From: WHSW01 sp963777775
GTDB taxonomy: Bacteria; Actinomycetota; Thermoleophilia; Solirubrobacterales; 70-9
DNA: 64,000 nt
Direction: 5' to 3'
Assembly: GCA_963777775.1 (NCBI GenBank)
Contig: CAVZRL010000010.1
Span: forward strand, 1-64,000
Shown here: positions 7,178 to 16,240 of the stretch, piece after piece
Layout of the letters: every line of letters begins with the position of its first letter
How positions within the stretch are numbered: position 1 is the first letter of the stretch
The notes under the pieces: generated by a model
Database searches by the model: none
Told to the model about the DNA's origin: nothing
Seen by the model: only the letters and a program-made list of their open reading frames with translations
Translations under genes and position numbers: made by a program

Positions 7178-7236
7178 AGCTCAAGCCGCCGGGCTGTCGG
7201 AGTAGGCGAGGCATCAGCAATCGAACGTCGAGGCAA
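7178..7236 (+). repeat. orphan SnoaL tail joined to a decayed head
   Basis: After the cupin stop the sequence reads ctcaagccgccgggctgtcg and gagtag (family tail), then gcgaggcatcagcaatcgaa and cgtcgaggcaatc. The latter is a degenerate version of gcgatgtcgcaggagaacgt with the ATG lost. It is a second tail-head junction without any SnoaL body. Confidence 0.7.
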
Positions 7237-7415
7237 TCGCGCTCGGCGGCTCCTCGGGCTGACGGTTCGCGCCTTCGCACGCCTAGACCACGCCTAGCCC
7301 GGCCCTTTGATACCGAGCTGATACCGCCGTGTTGGAGCCTTCTGGCTGCAACCGGCACCGAGCCTCGCCCCATCGGGAGGCCAGACCTGAGGCCACGACA
7401 TCAAGGAGGCCCGAA
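7237..7415 (+). repeat. leader repeat La with 11-bp-period direct repeat
   Basis: The block is nearly the same as 8175-8354. It contains cctcgggctgacggttcgcg, a cctagaccacgcctag element, the tandem repeat tgataccgagctgataccg (11-bp period), ccgtgttggagcc, catcgggaggcca, and the ribosome site aaggaggcccgaa before the ATG at 7416. Minus-strand relatives lie at 18477, 19645, 21222 and 22607, each in front of a secreted-protein gene. It is either a shared promoter/operator or an old recombination arm. Confidence 0.65.
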
Positions 7416-8036
7416 ATGAGGGCTCACATGGAAGGGAAGAGCAAGCGAGGAGCTGCGTTGGCAGCTGCGGCGCTGATCGCTGTGGTCGTGATCGGTGCGA
7501 ACGCGGTGCCGTCGGCGGCGGCAGCGAAACAAGAGGTCCCGTGCACGTACGGTGGCGCTCAGGCGCTCCTGCGGGCGGCTCCAGTGGGAGCCACGCAATC
7601 GTTACGTTCCGACCGACCGCACCTCGGTCAGCTCATGGATCGGTGCCAGTTCCGCGGGTACCGGGGTGGGGAAACGTTCACGTTCCGGGAAGGCGACTAC
7701 ATCGTGGGCGGCATCATCCAGTTCTGGACCTACGAGGAGATGGACGAGTTCGGATGGAGCCGCGCCAAAGCGATCGAAGACCTGCGGCTGGTTACCCAGC
7801 GAGTCGAGATGGCCACCGTGACCGACGGCAACTCTGGGCCGTTCAAGCCCGTCCCGATCATCGAGACCACGTACCGGGATGCCCAACTTGCGGTTAATGA
7901 CTGGGGGCATATCGTCTACAACCAGCGGGCGTTCATCACGCAGTTGCCCGCCGGGGAGTACCTGGTGCGATGGACGCAGTCCTATGCGGGAGAGGACTTC
8001 GAGACAAATCGAGGTCCGCCTGCTCGTGATACCTGA
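7416..8036 (+). CDS. secreted hypothetical protein
   Basis: The 206-residue protein starts MRAH like other genes behind this leader. A basic start, a hydrophobic stretch (ALAAAALIAVVVIGANAV) and a PSAAAA cleavage region form a signal peptide. The mature part has two Cys (PCTYGG, DRCQFR) and a YIVGGIIQFWTYEEM segment; no named domain is recognised. The ATG at 7416 is chosen because aaggaggc lies 8 bases upstream and matches the paralogous leaders. A hairpin terminator follows at 8119-8149. Confidence 0.75.
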   Translation: MRAHMEGKSKRGAALAAAALIAVVVIGANAVPSAAAAKQEVPCTYGGAQALLRAAPVGATQSLRSDRPHLGQLMDRCQFRGYRGGETFTFREGDYIVGGIIQFWTYEEMDEFGWSRAKAIEDLRLVTQRVEMATVTDGNSGPFKPVPIIETTYRDAQLAVNDWGHIVYNQRAFITQLPAGEYLVRWTQSYAGEDFETNRGPPARDT

Positions 8037-8118
8037 CTGAGTAGGGTTTGGCCTGGGCGGGTTGTTCATCTCCCGCGCCAAACCGCGAGGCTGTCGTAGC
8101 TAGCTGAGAGGGCTGTGC

Positions 8119-8149
8119 GGGCGCCCCGGCCGGACTGACCGGGGCGTCC
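8119..8149 (+). terminator. hairpin terminator
   Basis: An inverted repeat (gggcgccccgg and ccggggcgtcc, loop of nine bases) about 80 bases after the stop of the secreted protein gene is followed by gcctttcgg. The T run is weak, as is usual in GC-rich genomes. Confidence 0.55.
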
Positions 8150-8174
8150 GCCTTTCGGCATCAAGCGGCTGAAT

Positions 8175-8354
8175 CTCGCTCGGCGGCCCCTCGGGCTGAC
8201 GGTTCGCGCTTTCGCACGCCTAGACCACGCCTAGCCCGGCCCCTTTGATACCGAGCTGATACCGCCGTGTTGGAGCCTCCTGGCTGTCAACCGGCACCGA
8301 GCCTCGCCTCATCGGGAGGCCAGGCGGGAGGCCACGACACGAAGGAGACCCGAA
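8175..8354 (+). repeat. leader repeat Lb
   Basis: Second plus-strand copy of the leader at 7237-7415: cccctcgggctgacggttcg, the same tandem tgataccgagctgataccg, ccgtgttggagcc, catcgggaggcca and a ribosome site aaggagacccgaa before the ATG at 8355. Its first bases, ccctcgggctga, equal the last codons and stop of the WD40 regulator genes (CPSG, stop). Confidence 0.65.
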
Positions 8355-8825
8355 ATGAGGGCTCACGGAAACGAAGGACGACTGGGTAGGCGATTCCTGC
8401 TCGCGGCGGGGCTGATCATCGCCCTGGTGGTGCCGTCCGTCGCATTCGGCGGCACTGCCACGTTCTATCCGGAAAACGATTCTGGCGGCTGGATCGGGAT
8501 GGACGTCGAGCGCGGGAATGAGAAGAACAAACGGGTCGAGGCCCTGGTACTCGGATATTTCAGAGTCAACTGCCCGAAGAGCGGGCCGACGACAGTCCAG
8601 ACGGATCTGGACGAACCCATCACCGGCAATATCGTCCAACACGAGATAGCCATCGATGCCGCGGTGCAGCACAGGAAGTGGCACTTCAACGAGCTGGTCC
8701 TCGCCGCCGTCGGGCGCAACAGCGCCGAGCGGATCGACGCGTCGATCAACTTCCGGGGCAAGTTCCGGAAGCACAACAAGAACAAGGCCGATGGCACCTT
8801 GGAGGTCACGCTGGAGGGCGTCTGA
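8355..8825 (+). CDS. secreted beta-rich hypothetical protein, possibly shortened by a stop
   Basis: The gene encodes 156 residues with a signal peptide (RRFLLAAGLIIALVVPSVAFG, cleavage before GTATF). The mature part alternates hydrophobic residues (VEALVLGYFRVNC, TLEVTLEGV), suggesting a beta sandwich. After the TGA the same frame stays open and protein-like for 25 more codons (GPEDCHSVKVFHVEHLRPQ) up to a TAG at 8901-8903, and this adds a second Cys. The TGA may therefore be a recent nonsense change of an originally 182-residue protein. Function unknown. Confidence 0.72.
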   Translation: MRAHGNEGRLGRRFLLAAGLIIALVVPSVAFGGTATFYPENDSGGWIGMDVERGNEKNKRVEALVLGYFRVNCPKSGPTTVQTDLDEPITGNIVQHEIAIDAAVQHRKWHFNELVLAAVGRNSAERIDASINFRGKFRKHNKNKADGTLEVTLEGV

Positions 8826-8950
8826 CATTTCGGCAGCGGACCCGAGGACTGCCACAGCGTCAAGGTCTTCCACGTCGAGCACCTGCGCCCGCAGGATCGG
8901 TAGGCGCTACACGCGTTCCAGCAGCGCCTGGTCGCGGTCGGCGCCGCACA

Positions 8951-8986
8951 AAGGCCCTGATGGTCTTTCACGACCATCAGGGCCTT
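8951..8986. terminator. strong perfect hairpin terminator
   Basis: A perfect 15-bp inverted repeat (aaggccctgatggtc and its complement, loop tttcac) lies between the secreted protein gene and the convergent regulator pseudogene. It could serve both strands as a bidirectional terminator. Confidence 0.7.
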
Positions 8987-9086
8987 CCGCGTCTTCGCCG
9001 GGGACGCCGAGTGTCAGCGGCGTCGGCGGTCATCGTGAAGGGTCGGCTCGACAAGGACCGCACGTATCTCGGAATCGGCGATTAGA

Positions 9087-12000
9087 TCAGCCGGAGGGGC
9101 AGACGGACCGGTAGTCCTGCTCGGGGACGACCTCTTCCCACTGCTCGGGAGTGAGCCGCCGCCGGCGACGGCGCACGCGCGTTGCAGCCAGAGCTCGGGA
9201 TCGACCTCCCAGCGGATCGCGCGCCCGGCTTTCGGATACCACGAAAAGGCGGGCGCCGTCGGGGGTGAATCTCGCCGTCACGTAGGTGTCGCTCCCCCAC
9301 GGGCCGGGCAGGGGGGGCCCGATCGGCTCCTGCGAGGCGACGTCCCAGAGCACCGCCGAGCCGACCGAGTGTGAGGTCGCAAGTGTGTGCCCGTCCGGTG
9401 AGAACGCCACTTCGAGAGTGGACGCGTTCCGGAGAGCGAGCGGACGTCCCACCCGCCGCCAGCCGTCGGTCGCCCAGAGGAGCGCGCCGCCGTCGACCTC
9501 GCCACCCGCGAGCAGGCCGCCGTCGGGGGAGAAGGCAACCGAGCCGACCTCCTCGCCGTCGGTGGAAAGCCTGGCAACCCGCTCGCCGCTTGCCACGTCG
9601 AGGATCTCGACTCCGTTGGGACCTTCGTCGGAGAAAGCACCGAACGGAATCGCCAGCTGCGAGCCGTCCGGGCTGAACGCCAGCCCGTGCACGGAGGGAG
9701 GCAGGCGCAGCGGCGGTCGAAGCAGCTCGCGCCGGCCGACGTCCCAGATCCGCACCGCGCCCCCCACCTCCGCCGCGGCGAGCAGATCGCCCTGGCCGAA
9801 GGAGAGCGCGTCGACGGTTCGCGGGTTGACCGTCCGAGGGCCCCGGGGAGCGCGAAGGAGCGCGCCGACCCGCTCTCCCGACTCGACGTCCCAGACCCCG
9901 ACGCCGCCACCTTGTCCCGCCACCGCCAGCCGCCGTCCATCGGCTGAGTAATCGATCGCCACCGCCGCCCTGCCGGGGAAGGCCTCGAAGCTCGCCGTCC
10001 TGCGCAGCGTCTCGGCGTCGATCAGCTCCACCCGGCCGTCGAGCCTCGCGACGGCCAGGGCGCGTCCGTCAGGGCTGAGCGCGAACGCAGGCCTAAACGC
10101 CTCAAACGCCGTAAACCCGCCCTCGAAGCGGTATCCGGTGGGAAACGGGCGCCCGAGCCGGCGGTCCCCGGCCACGTCCCAGACGATCACGCGGCCGTCG
10201 TCGCCGGCCGTATACAGGGTGCGTCCGTCAGGGCTGAAGGCGTGCGTCGAGTCTTGCTGCATGTCCGCGTGGCCCTCGAGGGTTTCGATCGGGACCCCCT
10301 CCTCGACGTCCCACAGGATCACGCTCCCACCGTCCTCGGAGGTCGAGAGGGTACGCCCGTCGGGGCTGAAGGCTCGGGGCTCGAGCCCGGCGCCCGCTGA
10401 CAGCGTCCGCACCCTTCCAGAGGCGAGGTCGAGCAGGCGGAGGGGCCCGTCGGTGGCCGAGATCGCGGCGGTGCGCCCGTCGGGACTGACGGCCTTGACC
10501 TCGCTGACGGGGTAGCGGCGGATGACGCGAAGCGTTTCCGCGTCGATCGCGTAGGTCGCCCGGTCGGTGGAGACCAGGAGGCGCCCGTCCGGGCTCATGA
10601 GCGGCACCGTGGTGGTCGACCGAGGGGTAACGCGGACGGGCTTTCCGAGCGGCGTGCCCCGGCGGGCGTCGTACCGACGCAGGAAGACGGGCGCCGAGAA
10701 GTTGTGATCACCCCGGGGTGTAGGTGACGATCAAGCTTCGTCCGTCCGGAGCGTAGAGGCGACGGCGAATAGTGCGCGAACCCTTGGCCGGTGGCTGCGG
10801 GATAGGCGGCCAAGCGAGGTCGAGCTGCGCACCCGCCCGGTAGCCGCGTCGAGAATCTCCAGCGATCCCGTTGCCGAGGTCCGCTCCGACGGTTCAGAAG
10901 GGGCCGAGGCGAGGGCGAGCGAGTCGCCCTGCGGATCGAAGGCGATGGCGAAGGCGGTCCGGGCGCCTGATGATCGCCGACTACCTCCTGGGTCTCGGTG
11001 TCGAACAGGGTCACGGTTCCGTCTGCGTCGCTGACCGCGAGGGTTCCCCCGTCGGGGCTCAGTGCGAGCGCTAAGAGCGCCTCGCCGCCAGGGCTGAGGA
11101 CGCCGATCGCCGCGGGGCTGCGAAGCAGCGTCGATAGGAGGCTGGAGCGGGTGGCGACCGAGTCGTCGAGGGCGAGCCCGGCGCTCGCGAGCCGCAGCGC
11201 TCGATCGACGCGCTCCTCGGCGAGGGCCTGGGCGCCGAGGCGCTCGGCGTCGGCGACGGTGGCCGCGCTGCGCGCGCCCTGTCGCTCGGAGATCGCGATC
11301 ACCCCGGCGACCACGGCGGCGGCGAGCAGCACGCCGACCCCGGCGAGCAGCGTCCGCAGGCGGCGGACGGCGCGGCGCTGGCGCTCGGCCTCGCGCTCGC
11401 TCGCCGCCCGGCTCTCGTCGAGGAAGGAGCGCTCGAGCTCGTTCAGCTCCGGGTCGTGGCTCGCCGCCCAGTCGAGCGCCGAGGCGAGCCGGGCGCCGCG
11501 GTAGAGCTCGGCCGGATCGCGCCCGGAGTCGCGCCATTCGGCGGCGGCAGCGATCAGGTGCTGGTGAAGGCGACGGCCCTCGGCGTCGGCCTCGAGCCAG
11601 CCGCGCAGCCGCGGCCACTCGCTAAGCAGCGCCTCGTGGGCGACCTCGACCGCGCCCTCGTCGACCGTGAGCAGGCGGGCCTCGGTGAGCACGGCGAGCG
11701 CCCGGGCGGCGTCGGGGTCGCGCTCGAGCTCGAGCTCGTCGAGCGCAACGCGGCGGCGAACGAACGCCTCCGCCTCCTCCTCCGCGCCGGCCAGGCGCAG
11801 CAGCATCGCCCGCGCCCGGAGCCGCTCGGCCTCGCTCAGTCGCTGGTAGGCGTCCTCGGCCAGGCGCGCGACCGCCCCCTCGACGCCGCCGGTGTGCTTC
11901 GTAGGCCCGGTAGGTCAGGGTGCGACCGTCGCGCCGCTGCCAGAGTTCGACCAGCGCCGCGGAGAGCAGCGGCAGGCCGCCGGGCTCGCCGGCGACGTCG

Positions 12001-14199
12001 CCGACCAGCGCCGAGACCAGGCGCGGCTCCGATCCGCAGGCCGGCGCGGCGCGCCGGGCAGCTCGATCGCCCGGCGCAGCTCGTCGCGGCGCATCGGCCC
12101 GACCAGGACCTGGTTTGCGCTCACGAGCGTCGAGAGCTCGGCGTGCTCGGCGCAGCGCGCATAGAAGTCGCCGCGAATCGCGAGCACGACCACCAGCCGC
12201 TCGTCGGGGTCGCCGGCGCCCTCGACCAGCGAGTCGAAGAAAGCGGCGCGCTCGGCCTGGTCGCGACAGGCGACGAAGGCCTCCTCGAACTGATCGATCA
12301 AGAGCACCAGGCGCTCGTCGGGCTCGAGCCGCTCGAGCGCGTCGGCGATCCAGGGCGCGGCGTCCTCGCCCCCCGCCTCCGGCACCGCCCGGGCGAGGGC
12401 CCGCGAGAGCTCGGCCAGCGGCCGCGCGCCGGGGCGCATCACCGCCCGCCGCCAGCGCTCGGAGCCGGGGACGACGCCGTCGGCCAGCGCCGGCAGGAGA
12501 CCGGCGCGCACGGCCGAGGACTTGCCGCTGCCCGAGGGGCCGACCACCGCGAGCAGGGTCGAGCCGACCAGCCGGGCGACGAGCTCGGCGACCAGGCGCT
12601 CGCGGCCGAAGAAGTACTCGGCGTGGGCGGCATCGAACGGCGCCAGGCCGCGGAAGGGGCAGATCAGCCGCTCGGAGGGGCTCGGCGGCGCGTCGGGCAC
12701 ATAAGACGCTCTCCGCTCTCGGGTTAGCTGCAAGTCCACGACGTTCCCGGCCAGCTCGGCCTCGGTCGTGCGAAGGCCAGGTCGCTCGCTCATCGCACGG
12801 CCGGCCGTGGTCACGAGCCGCTCAGCCGCCTCCGCCCGCGCCCACTCGTCCGCGGCGCGGTGGATGCGAAGCGGGACCCCGGCGCTCTCCGCGATCAGGG
12901 TCTCGAGCGGCATGGCGATCGCCCTCGGCGGGGGTATAGAGCGCGGCGATCTCGGCCGCCGCATCCTCGCCCAGCGGGTCGAGCCGCAGCCGCTGGGCGG
13001 CGCCCGCCTCCAGCAGGGCGGCGAACGCCGGCGGGCCCTGCTCGTCGTGATGAAGGACGCAGACCATGAGCGCTCGGCCCTCGGGCTCGCGGGCGAGGGC
13101 CGCGGCGGCCTCGAGCACGCTCGGCGGGGCGTCCTCGGCGTAGTCGAGCACCAGCAGCGTCGGTCGGTGGCCCGTGGCGGCCTCGGCGACGGTCGCCAAC
13201 GCCCCCTCGGCGAGTTCGCCACCGCCGGTGTAGAGGACCGCGGCGCCCTCGCCCTGGACCTCGGCCGCGAGCTCGGCCACGAGCCGCGTCTTGCCGATCC
13301 CCGACGGCCCCCAGACCATCACGCAGACGACCCGGCCCTCGCGCGCCCGGCCCCAGCGCGTGCGCAGCCAGTGAAGCTCGCGCTCGCGTCCGGCGAGCAG
13401 CGGCGAGCCGCCCTCGAGCTGCATCGGCAGCTCGACGATCGGCGGCGGTGCGTCGAGGCTCGGGTCCTGGGCCAGGATCTGCTCCTGCAGGCGCTTGAGC
13501 TCGGGGCCCGGCTCGACCCCGATCTGTTCGATCAGGGTCTCGCGCGCCTCGCGGTAGGCATCGAGCGCCTCCGACTGGCGCCCGGCGCGATAGAGGGCGA
13601 GCATGCGCTGCGCGTGCAGGCGCTCTCGCAACGGCTCCTCGGCGACCAGCGCCTCGAGCCGGGCGATCGCCTCGGCGTGGCGCCCGGCCGCGAGATCGGC
13701 GTCGATCGCCAGCTCGACCGCGCGCAGGTGAAGCTCCTCGAGGCGGCCGATCTCGGGTCCGGCGAAGGGCTCGGAGGCGACGTCGGCGAGCGGGGCGCCG
13801 CGCCACAGCTCGAGCGCGCGCAGCGGCCCGGCCGTTCGCCCCGGCGCCGGCCGGCTCGCGAGCGGCCTCTTCGACCAATTGCTCGAAGCGCAGGGCGTCG
13901 ACCGCTCCCTCCGCCACCCGGAGCTCGTAGCCGCGACCCCGGGTGAGAATGCGGGCTCCTGCGTCGTCGGAGCCCAATGCCTTGCGCAGCTGCGAGACGT
14001 TTCGCTGGACGTTCTTGGCGGCGCTCTGCGGCGGGTCGTCTCCCCAGATCGCGTCGATCAGCTCATCGGCGCTGAGCGTCGTGTTGGCGTTAAGCGCGAG
14101 CAGCGCGACGAGGCTGCGCTGCTTGCTTCCCCCCAGGGCAAGGGAGTGCCCATCGACAAGCGCCTCGACGGAGCCTAGAAGGCGGACCTCGAAAGCCAT
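9087..14199 (-). pseudogene. giant SARP/BTAD-STAND-WD40 regulator, copy 1, multiply frameshifted
   Basis: Read against the paralogue at 22748-27827, this is the same protein in pieces. From the ATG at 14199 come a winged helix and BTAD domain, then AAA motif GPSGIGKT, then CPFRGLAPFDAAHAEYFFGR with a second P-loop GPSGSGKS, then a membrane helix (LLAGVGVLLAAAVVAGVI), then a WD40 propeller ending PEQDYRSVCPSG. Frame changes are needed near 13835, 12922, 12050, 11897, 10955 and 10800-10700, so at least six indels break it. The intact type would be a signal-responsive transcription factor tethered to the membrane. The propeller half (9087-10607) is still one open frame and could in theory be made alone. 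Confidence 0.85.
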
Positions 14200-14292
14200 G
14201 CGCGCTCCGAACGAACCACCGTACACCCGTTCGGGCCCGCGACCAAATCGCCGCGGCGGAGTAGAAGCCGGCGCGGGATGATTGCGTGGGCG

Positions 14293-14644
14293 ATGTCGCA
14301 GGAGAACGTTGCGACCGTGCGCAGGGTCGGGACTCTCCAGACCCAGAGATCGAAGGGACCCCATTTGATGAGGGTCAAACATCGGTGGGCCCTCGAGCGG
14401 CGTTGCGAATCCGTAGCGCGTGGCTGGATTCGTGGCATAGCCACGAGATTGAGATCGAAGAGATCACCGACGCCGGTGACGACGTCATCGCCTCCGTCCA
14501 CCTCGTGGGGTCGGCAAGGCGAGCAGCGTGCCCGTCGACGTCCGGCTCTACGTCATCTTCACCCTGAGCGACGGTCGCATCAAGCGCATCTTGGAATGCA
14601 TCAGCCGTACGGAGGCCCTGGATGCCGCCGGGCTGTCGGAGTAG
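14293..14644 (+). pseudogene. frameshifted SnoaL/NTF2-like gene
   Basis: The head (MSQENVATVRRV) begins at 14293. The body continues in a second frame (SAWLDSWHSHEIEIEEITDA, then GDDVIASVHLVG) and ends in a third (VPVDVRLYVIFTLSDGRIKR, then EALDAAGLSE). At least two indels therefore break it. The body is family-like, showing this was once a normal member. It lies just upstream of a small hairpin and, on the other strand, the third terminase-like gene. Confidence 0.75.
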
Positions 14645-14653
14645 GCCTGGGGA

Positions 14654-14678
14654 CGCCCCGGTTCTCTTCCCCGGGGCG
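14654..14678 (+). terminator. short hairpin after the SnoaL pseudogene
   Basis: An eight-bp inverted repeat (cgccccgg and ccggggcg) lies about ten bases after the stop at 14644. It is GC-only with no T run, so terminator function is only plausible. Confidence 0.4.
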
Positions 14679-14769
14679 GCGCGGGCGGAACGAATGCGGG
14701 CCCCCGCGCTCGCTGGTCCCCGGCGCCGGCGAGCCTCCGCGCCTCAGCTTCGTCCCGAGGAGCGCGGGC

Positions 14770-14817
14770 TCAGATGGGTTGACCACAGTATTCGCGGATG
14801 AACCGGACCGGCTTCAC
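14770..14817 (-). pseudogene. first codons of a terminase large subunit
   Basis: A GTG at 14817 overlaps the stop of the terminase-like gene (AAGTGA) and gives VKPVRFIREYCGQPI, then a stop. The first twelve residues equal the start of the longer fragment at 28138-28268. It is a 5' stump: the rest of the gene has been lost. Confidence 0.6.
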
Positions 14818-14984
14818 TTGGTGAGGATGCGATCTAGCTCGTCATCGAGTTGTCCGCGTTCCTTTCGCTCGGCCGCTCGGAGTGCCCGCTCGAGCGCGAT
14901 CATCGCGCCGGTCTGGCCCTTGCGCGCCTTCTCGGTCAGCATCGCGAGCACTTCCTCGCGGCTTGCTATCTCAGCCTTGCTCAT
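14814..14984 (-). CDS. terminase small-subunit-like protein, copy 3
   Basis: The 56-residue protein (MSKAEIASREEVLAMLTEKA, then TGAMIALERALRAAERKER, then DELDRILTK) starts at 14984, preceded by gagggaatcg. An upstream in-frame ATG is rejected because it lies in the shared leader. Its stop overlaps the GTG of a terminase large-subunit stump, the usual small-then-large order of phage packaging genes. It is highly similar to the copy at 28265. It is probably a leftover, though the frame is intact, which may mean it is still used. Confidence 0.65.
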   Translation of the reverse strand: MSKAEIASREEVLAMLTEKARKGQTGAMIALERALRAAERKERGQLDDELDRILTK

Positions 14985-14996
14985 CGATTCCCTCGC

Positions 14997-15085
14997 TTTT
15001 TTTCGCAGCTTGCCACCAGGCGGTCTGCGGAGCATGTGATTCCGCGTCCGCGACCCTCCCCCCGGCGCGGGATACTCCGGGGGCA
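14997..15085 (+). promoter_or_regulatory. conserved leader, copy 3
   Basis: T7 run, tcgcagcttgccaccaggcg, then gtccgcgaccctcccccc, ggcgcgggatactcc and gggggcaATG. This is the best match to the copy at 5384-5471. It lies between the divergent terminase-like gene and the SnoaL gene at 15086. Confidence 0.5.
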
Positions 15086-15478
15086 ATGTCGCAGGAGAAC
15101 GTGGAGATCGTTAGGCGGGCCCACCAGGCGTTTAACCGAGGCGACGTCGACGCGGCGATAGCGCTTCTTCGACCGGACGTTGAAATCGTTCGTCCGGGGA
15201 TTGATCCGCCACTCAAGGGTCAGGAGGCGGTACGAGCGTGGATGGAGCCTGACGCGTTCGCGGAACAGAGGATCGAGCCGCTCGAGTTTCGGGTGAACGG
15301 CGACAAAGTGCTGGTGCGCCAAGAGCTGTTCGCTCGCGGGGCGGGAAGCGGAATCGAGCTGGACGTCGGCTCCTGGGCGGTCTGGACGCTTGATGATGAG
15401 GGTTTCATCGCACGCGGAGAGATGTTCATGCTCGATCAGGAAGCGGACGCCCTCGAAGCCGCCGGGCTGTCGGAGTAG
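15086..15478 (+). CDS. SnoaL/NTF2-like protein, near-identical copy of the one at 3686
   Basis: This 130-residue protein is the same as that encoded at 3686-4078; the only base difference seen (c to g in codon 6) is silent. It has moved from third gene of an operon there to first gene behind the conserved leader here, next to the terminase-like gene. The next gene starts three bases after its stop with the same head. The exact edges and lack of drift point to a very recent event or ongoing gene conversion. Confidence 0.88.
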   Translation: MSQENVEIVRRAHQAFNRGDVDAAIALLRPDVEIVRPGIDPPLKGQEAVRAWMEPDAFAEQRIEPLEFRVNGDKVLVRQELFARGAGSGIELDVGSWAVWTLDDEGFIARGEMFMLDQEADALEAAGLSE

Positions 15479-15481
15479 GCG

Positions 15482-16087
15482 ATGTCGCAGGAGAACGTGG
15501 AGATCGTGGGTCGGATCTACCAGGCGTTCGCTACTGGCGGAGTCGAGGCGGCACTGCCTTACCTTGCTCCCAACGGCGTCCTCTACCCCTTCCCCGAGTG
15601 GCCCGGACCGTCCGACTACCGCGGTCGCGATGCCTTCCGGATCTCATTCGATCGCCTGACCAACCTGTTGCAGGAGGTGGGCTCGGGCAAGCGCGGAAAC
15701 GCGCCTGCGTCGATCGTGATCCTCGGCGGCGACGTCCATCACGCCTACCTGGCTGAGGTCGCGTTCCCGCGCTCGGCTGCGGTCTCAAGCGCCGTCTACC
15801 AGGCCGTCTGCTCCCCGATGCGCAATCCCCTCGGCAACAGCGAGAAGCGTGCGATTCGGATCGCCGCCTCGAGGCTCGGTCATGCGGTCGGCCGCGGCCT
15901 CGCCCGGCTCGCCGGAGTCCCCGAACCGCGGCTACGCTGGCGCTTCGTCGAGGGCCCGCTGTTCAACAACCAAATCGCGACCCTGAAGCTGCGCCGGAAA
16001 GAGGCCGCGCTGCGCCTCGACAAGACGGTGTCGGCGAGCGACGAGTTCGCGTTCCAGCGGGTCTTCGAGCACCCGCTCGCCGGCTGA
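15482..16087 (+). CDS. chimera: SnoaL N-terminus fused to PhoD-like phosphatase C-terminus
   Basis: The frame is open for 201 residues. Residues 1 to about 52 are SnoaL-like (MSQENVEIVGRIYQAFATGG to DYRGRDAF). From about residue 55 the sequence is the C-terminal part of a PhoD-type metallophosphatase: SFDRLTNLLQEVGSGKRG, then ASIVILGGDVHHAYLAEVAF with the metal-binding GDVHH, then YQAVCSPMRNPL and WRFVEGPLFNNQIATL. Most of the phosphatase metal site (N-terminal half) is missing, so activity is unlikely. Either a stable new protein or an in-frame relic of recombination. Translation is coupled to the SnoaL gene upstream. Confidence 0.8.
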   Translation: MSQENVEIVGRIYQAFATGGVEAALPYLAPNGVLYPFPEWPGPSDYRGRDAFRISFDRLTNLLQEVGSGKRGNAPASIVILGGDVHHAYLAEVAFPRSAAVSSAVYQAVCSPMRNPLGNSEKRAIRIAASRLGHAVGRGLARLAGVPEPRLRWRFVEGPLFNNQIATLKLRRKEAALRLDKTVSASDEFAFQRVFEHPLAG

Positions 16088-16129
16088 GTCCCGGTCCGGA
16101 GAACTAGCGCTTCCCGTCCAAGGCGGAAG

Positions 16130-16240
16130 CATTCGCTCTGCACGGACAGCGGCACTCCGCCGCGCCGCGCGCCGCCAACATCGCGCCTGCGATCGAGAGG
16201 GGTTGAGGCGGCGGGTGTACCGTCGCTCGGACCGGGCGGT
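16130..16240 (+). repeat. detached upstream region of a giant regulator gene
   Basis: The stretch (ggcactccgccgcgccgcgc, cgccaacatcgcgcctgcga, ggggttgaggcggcgggtgt, accgtcg) resembles the DNA directly before the third SARP regulator (62740-62840). The coding part is absent; at about 16232 it runs into a partial SnoaL leader (cgggcggtctgcgg to gcgcgggatactccggg), which in turn is not followed by a SnoaL gene. Confidence 0.5.

Noticed and set aside
2864..7236. A classical integron cassette array
   Set aside because: No IntI-type integrase or attC-like folded sites are present; the repeated units are coding ends, not recombination hairpins.
5349..7373. A 674-codon open frame antisense to SnoaL, SHOCT and cupin genes
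   Set aside because: Every segment is antisense to a well-supported gene; no domain or ribosome site supports it.
9087..14199. Reading the regulator pieces as several separate genes in an operon
   Set aside because: They line up in order with one continuous paralogue at 22748-27827; frameshifts explain the splits.
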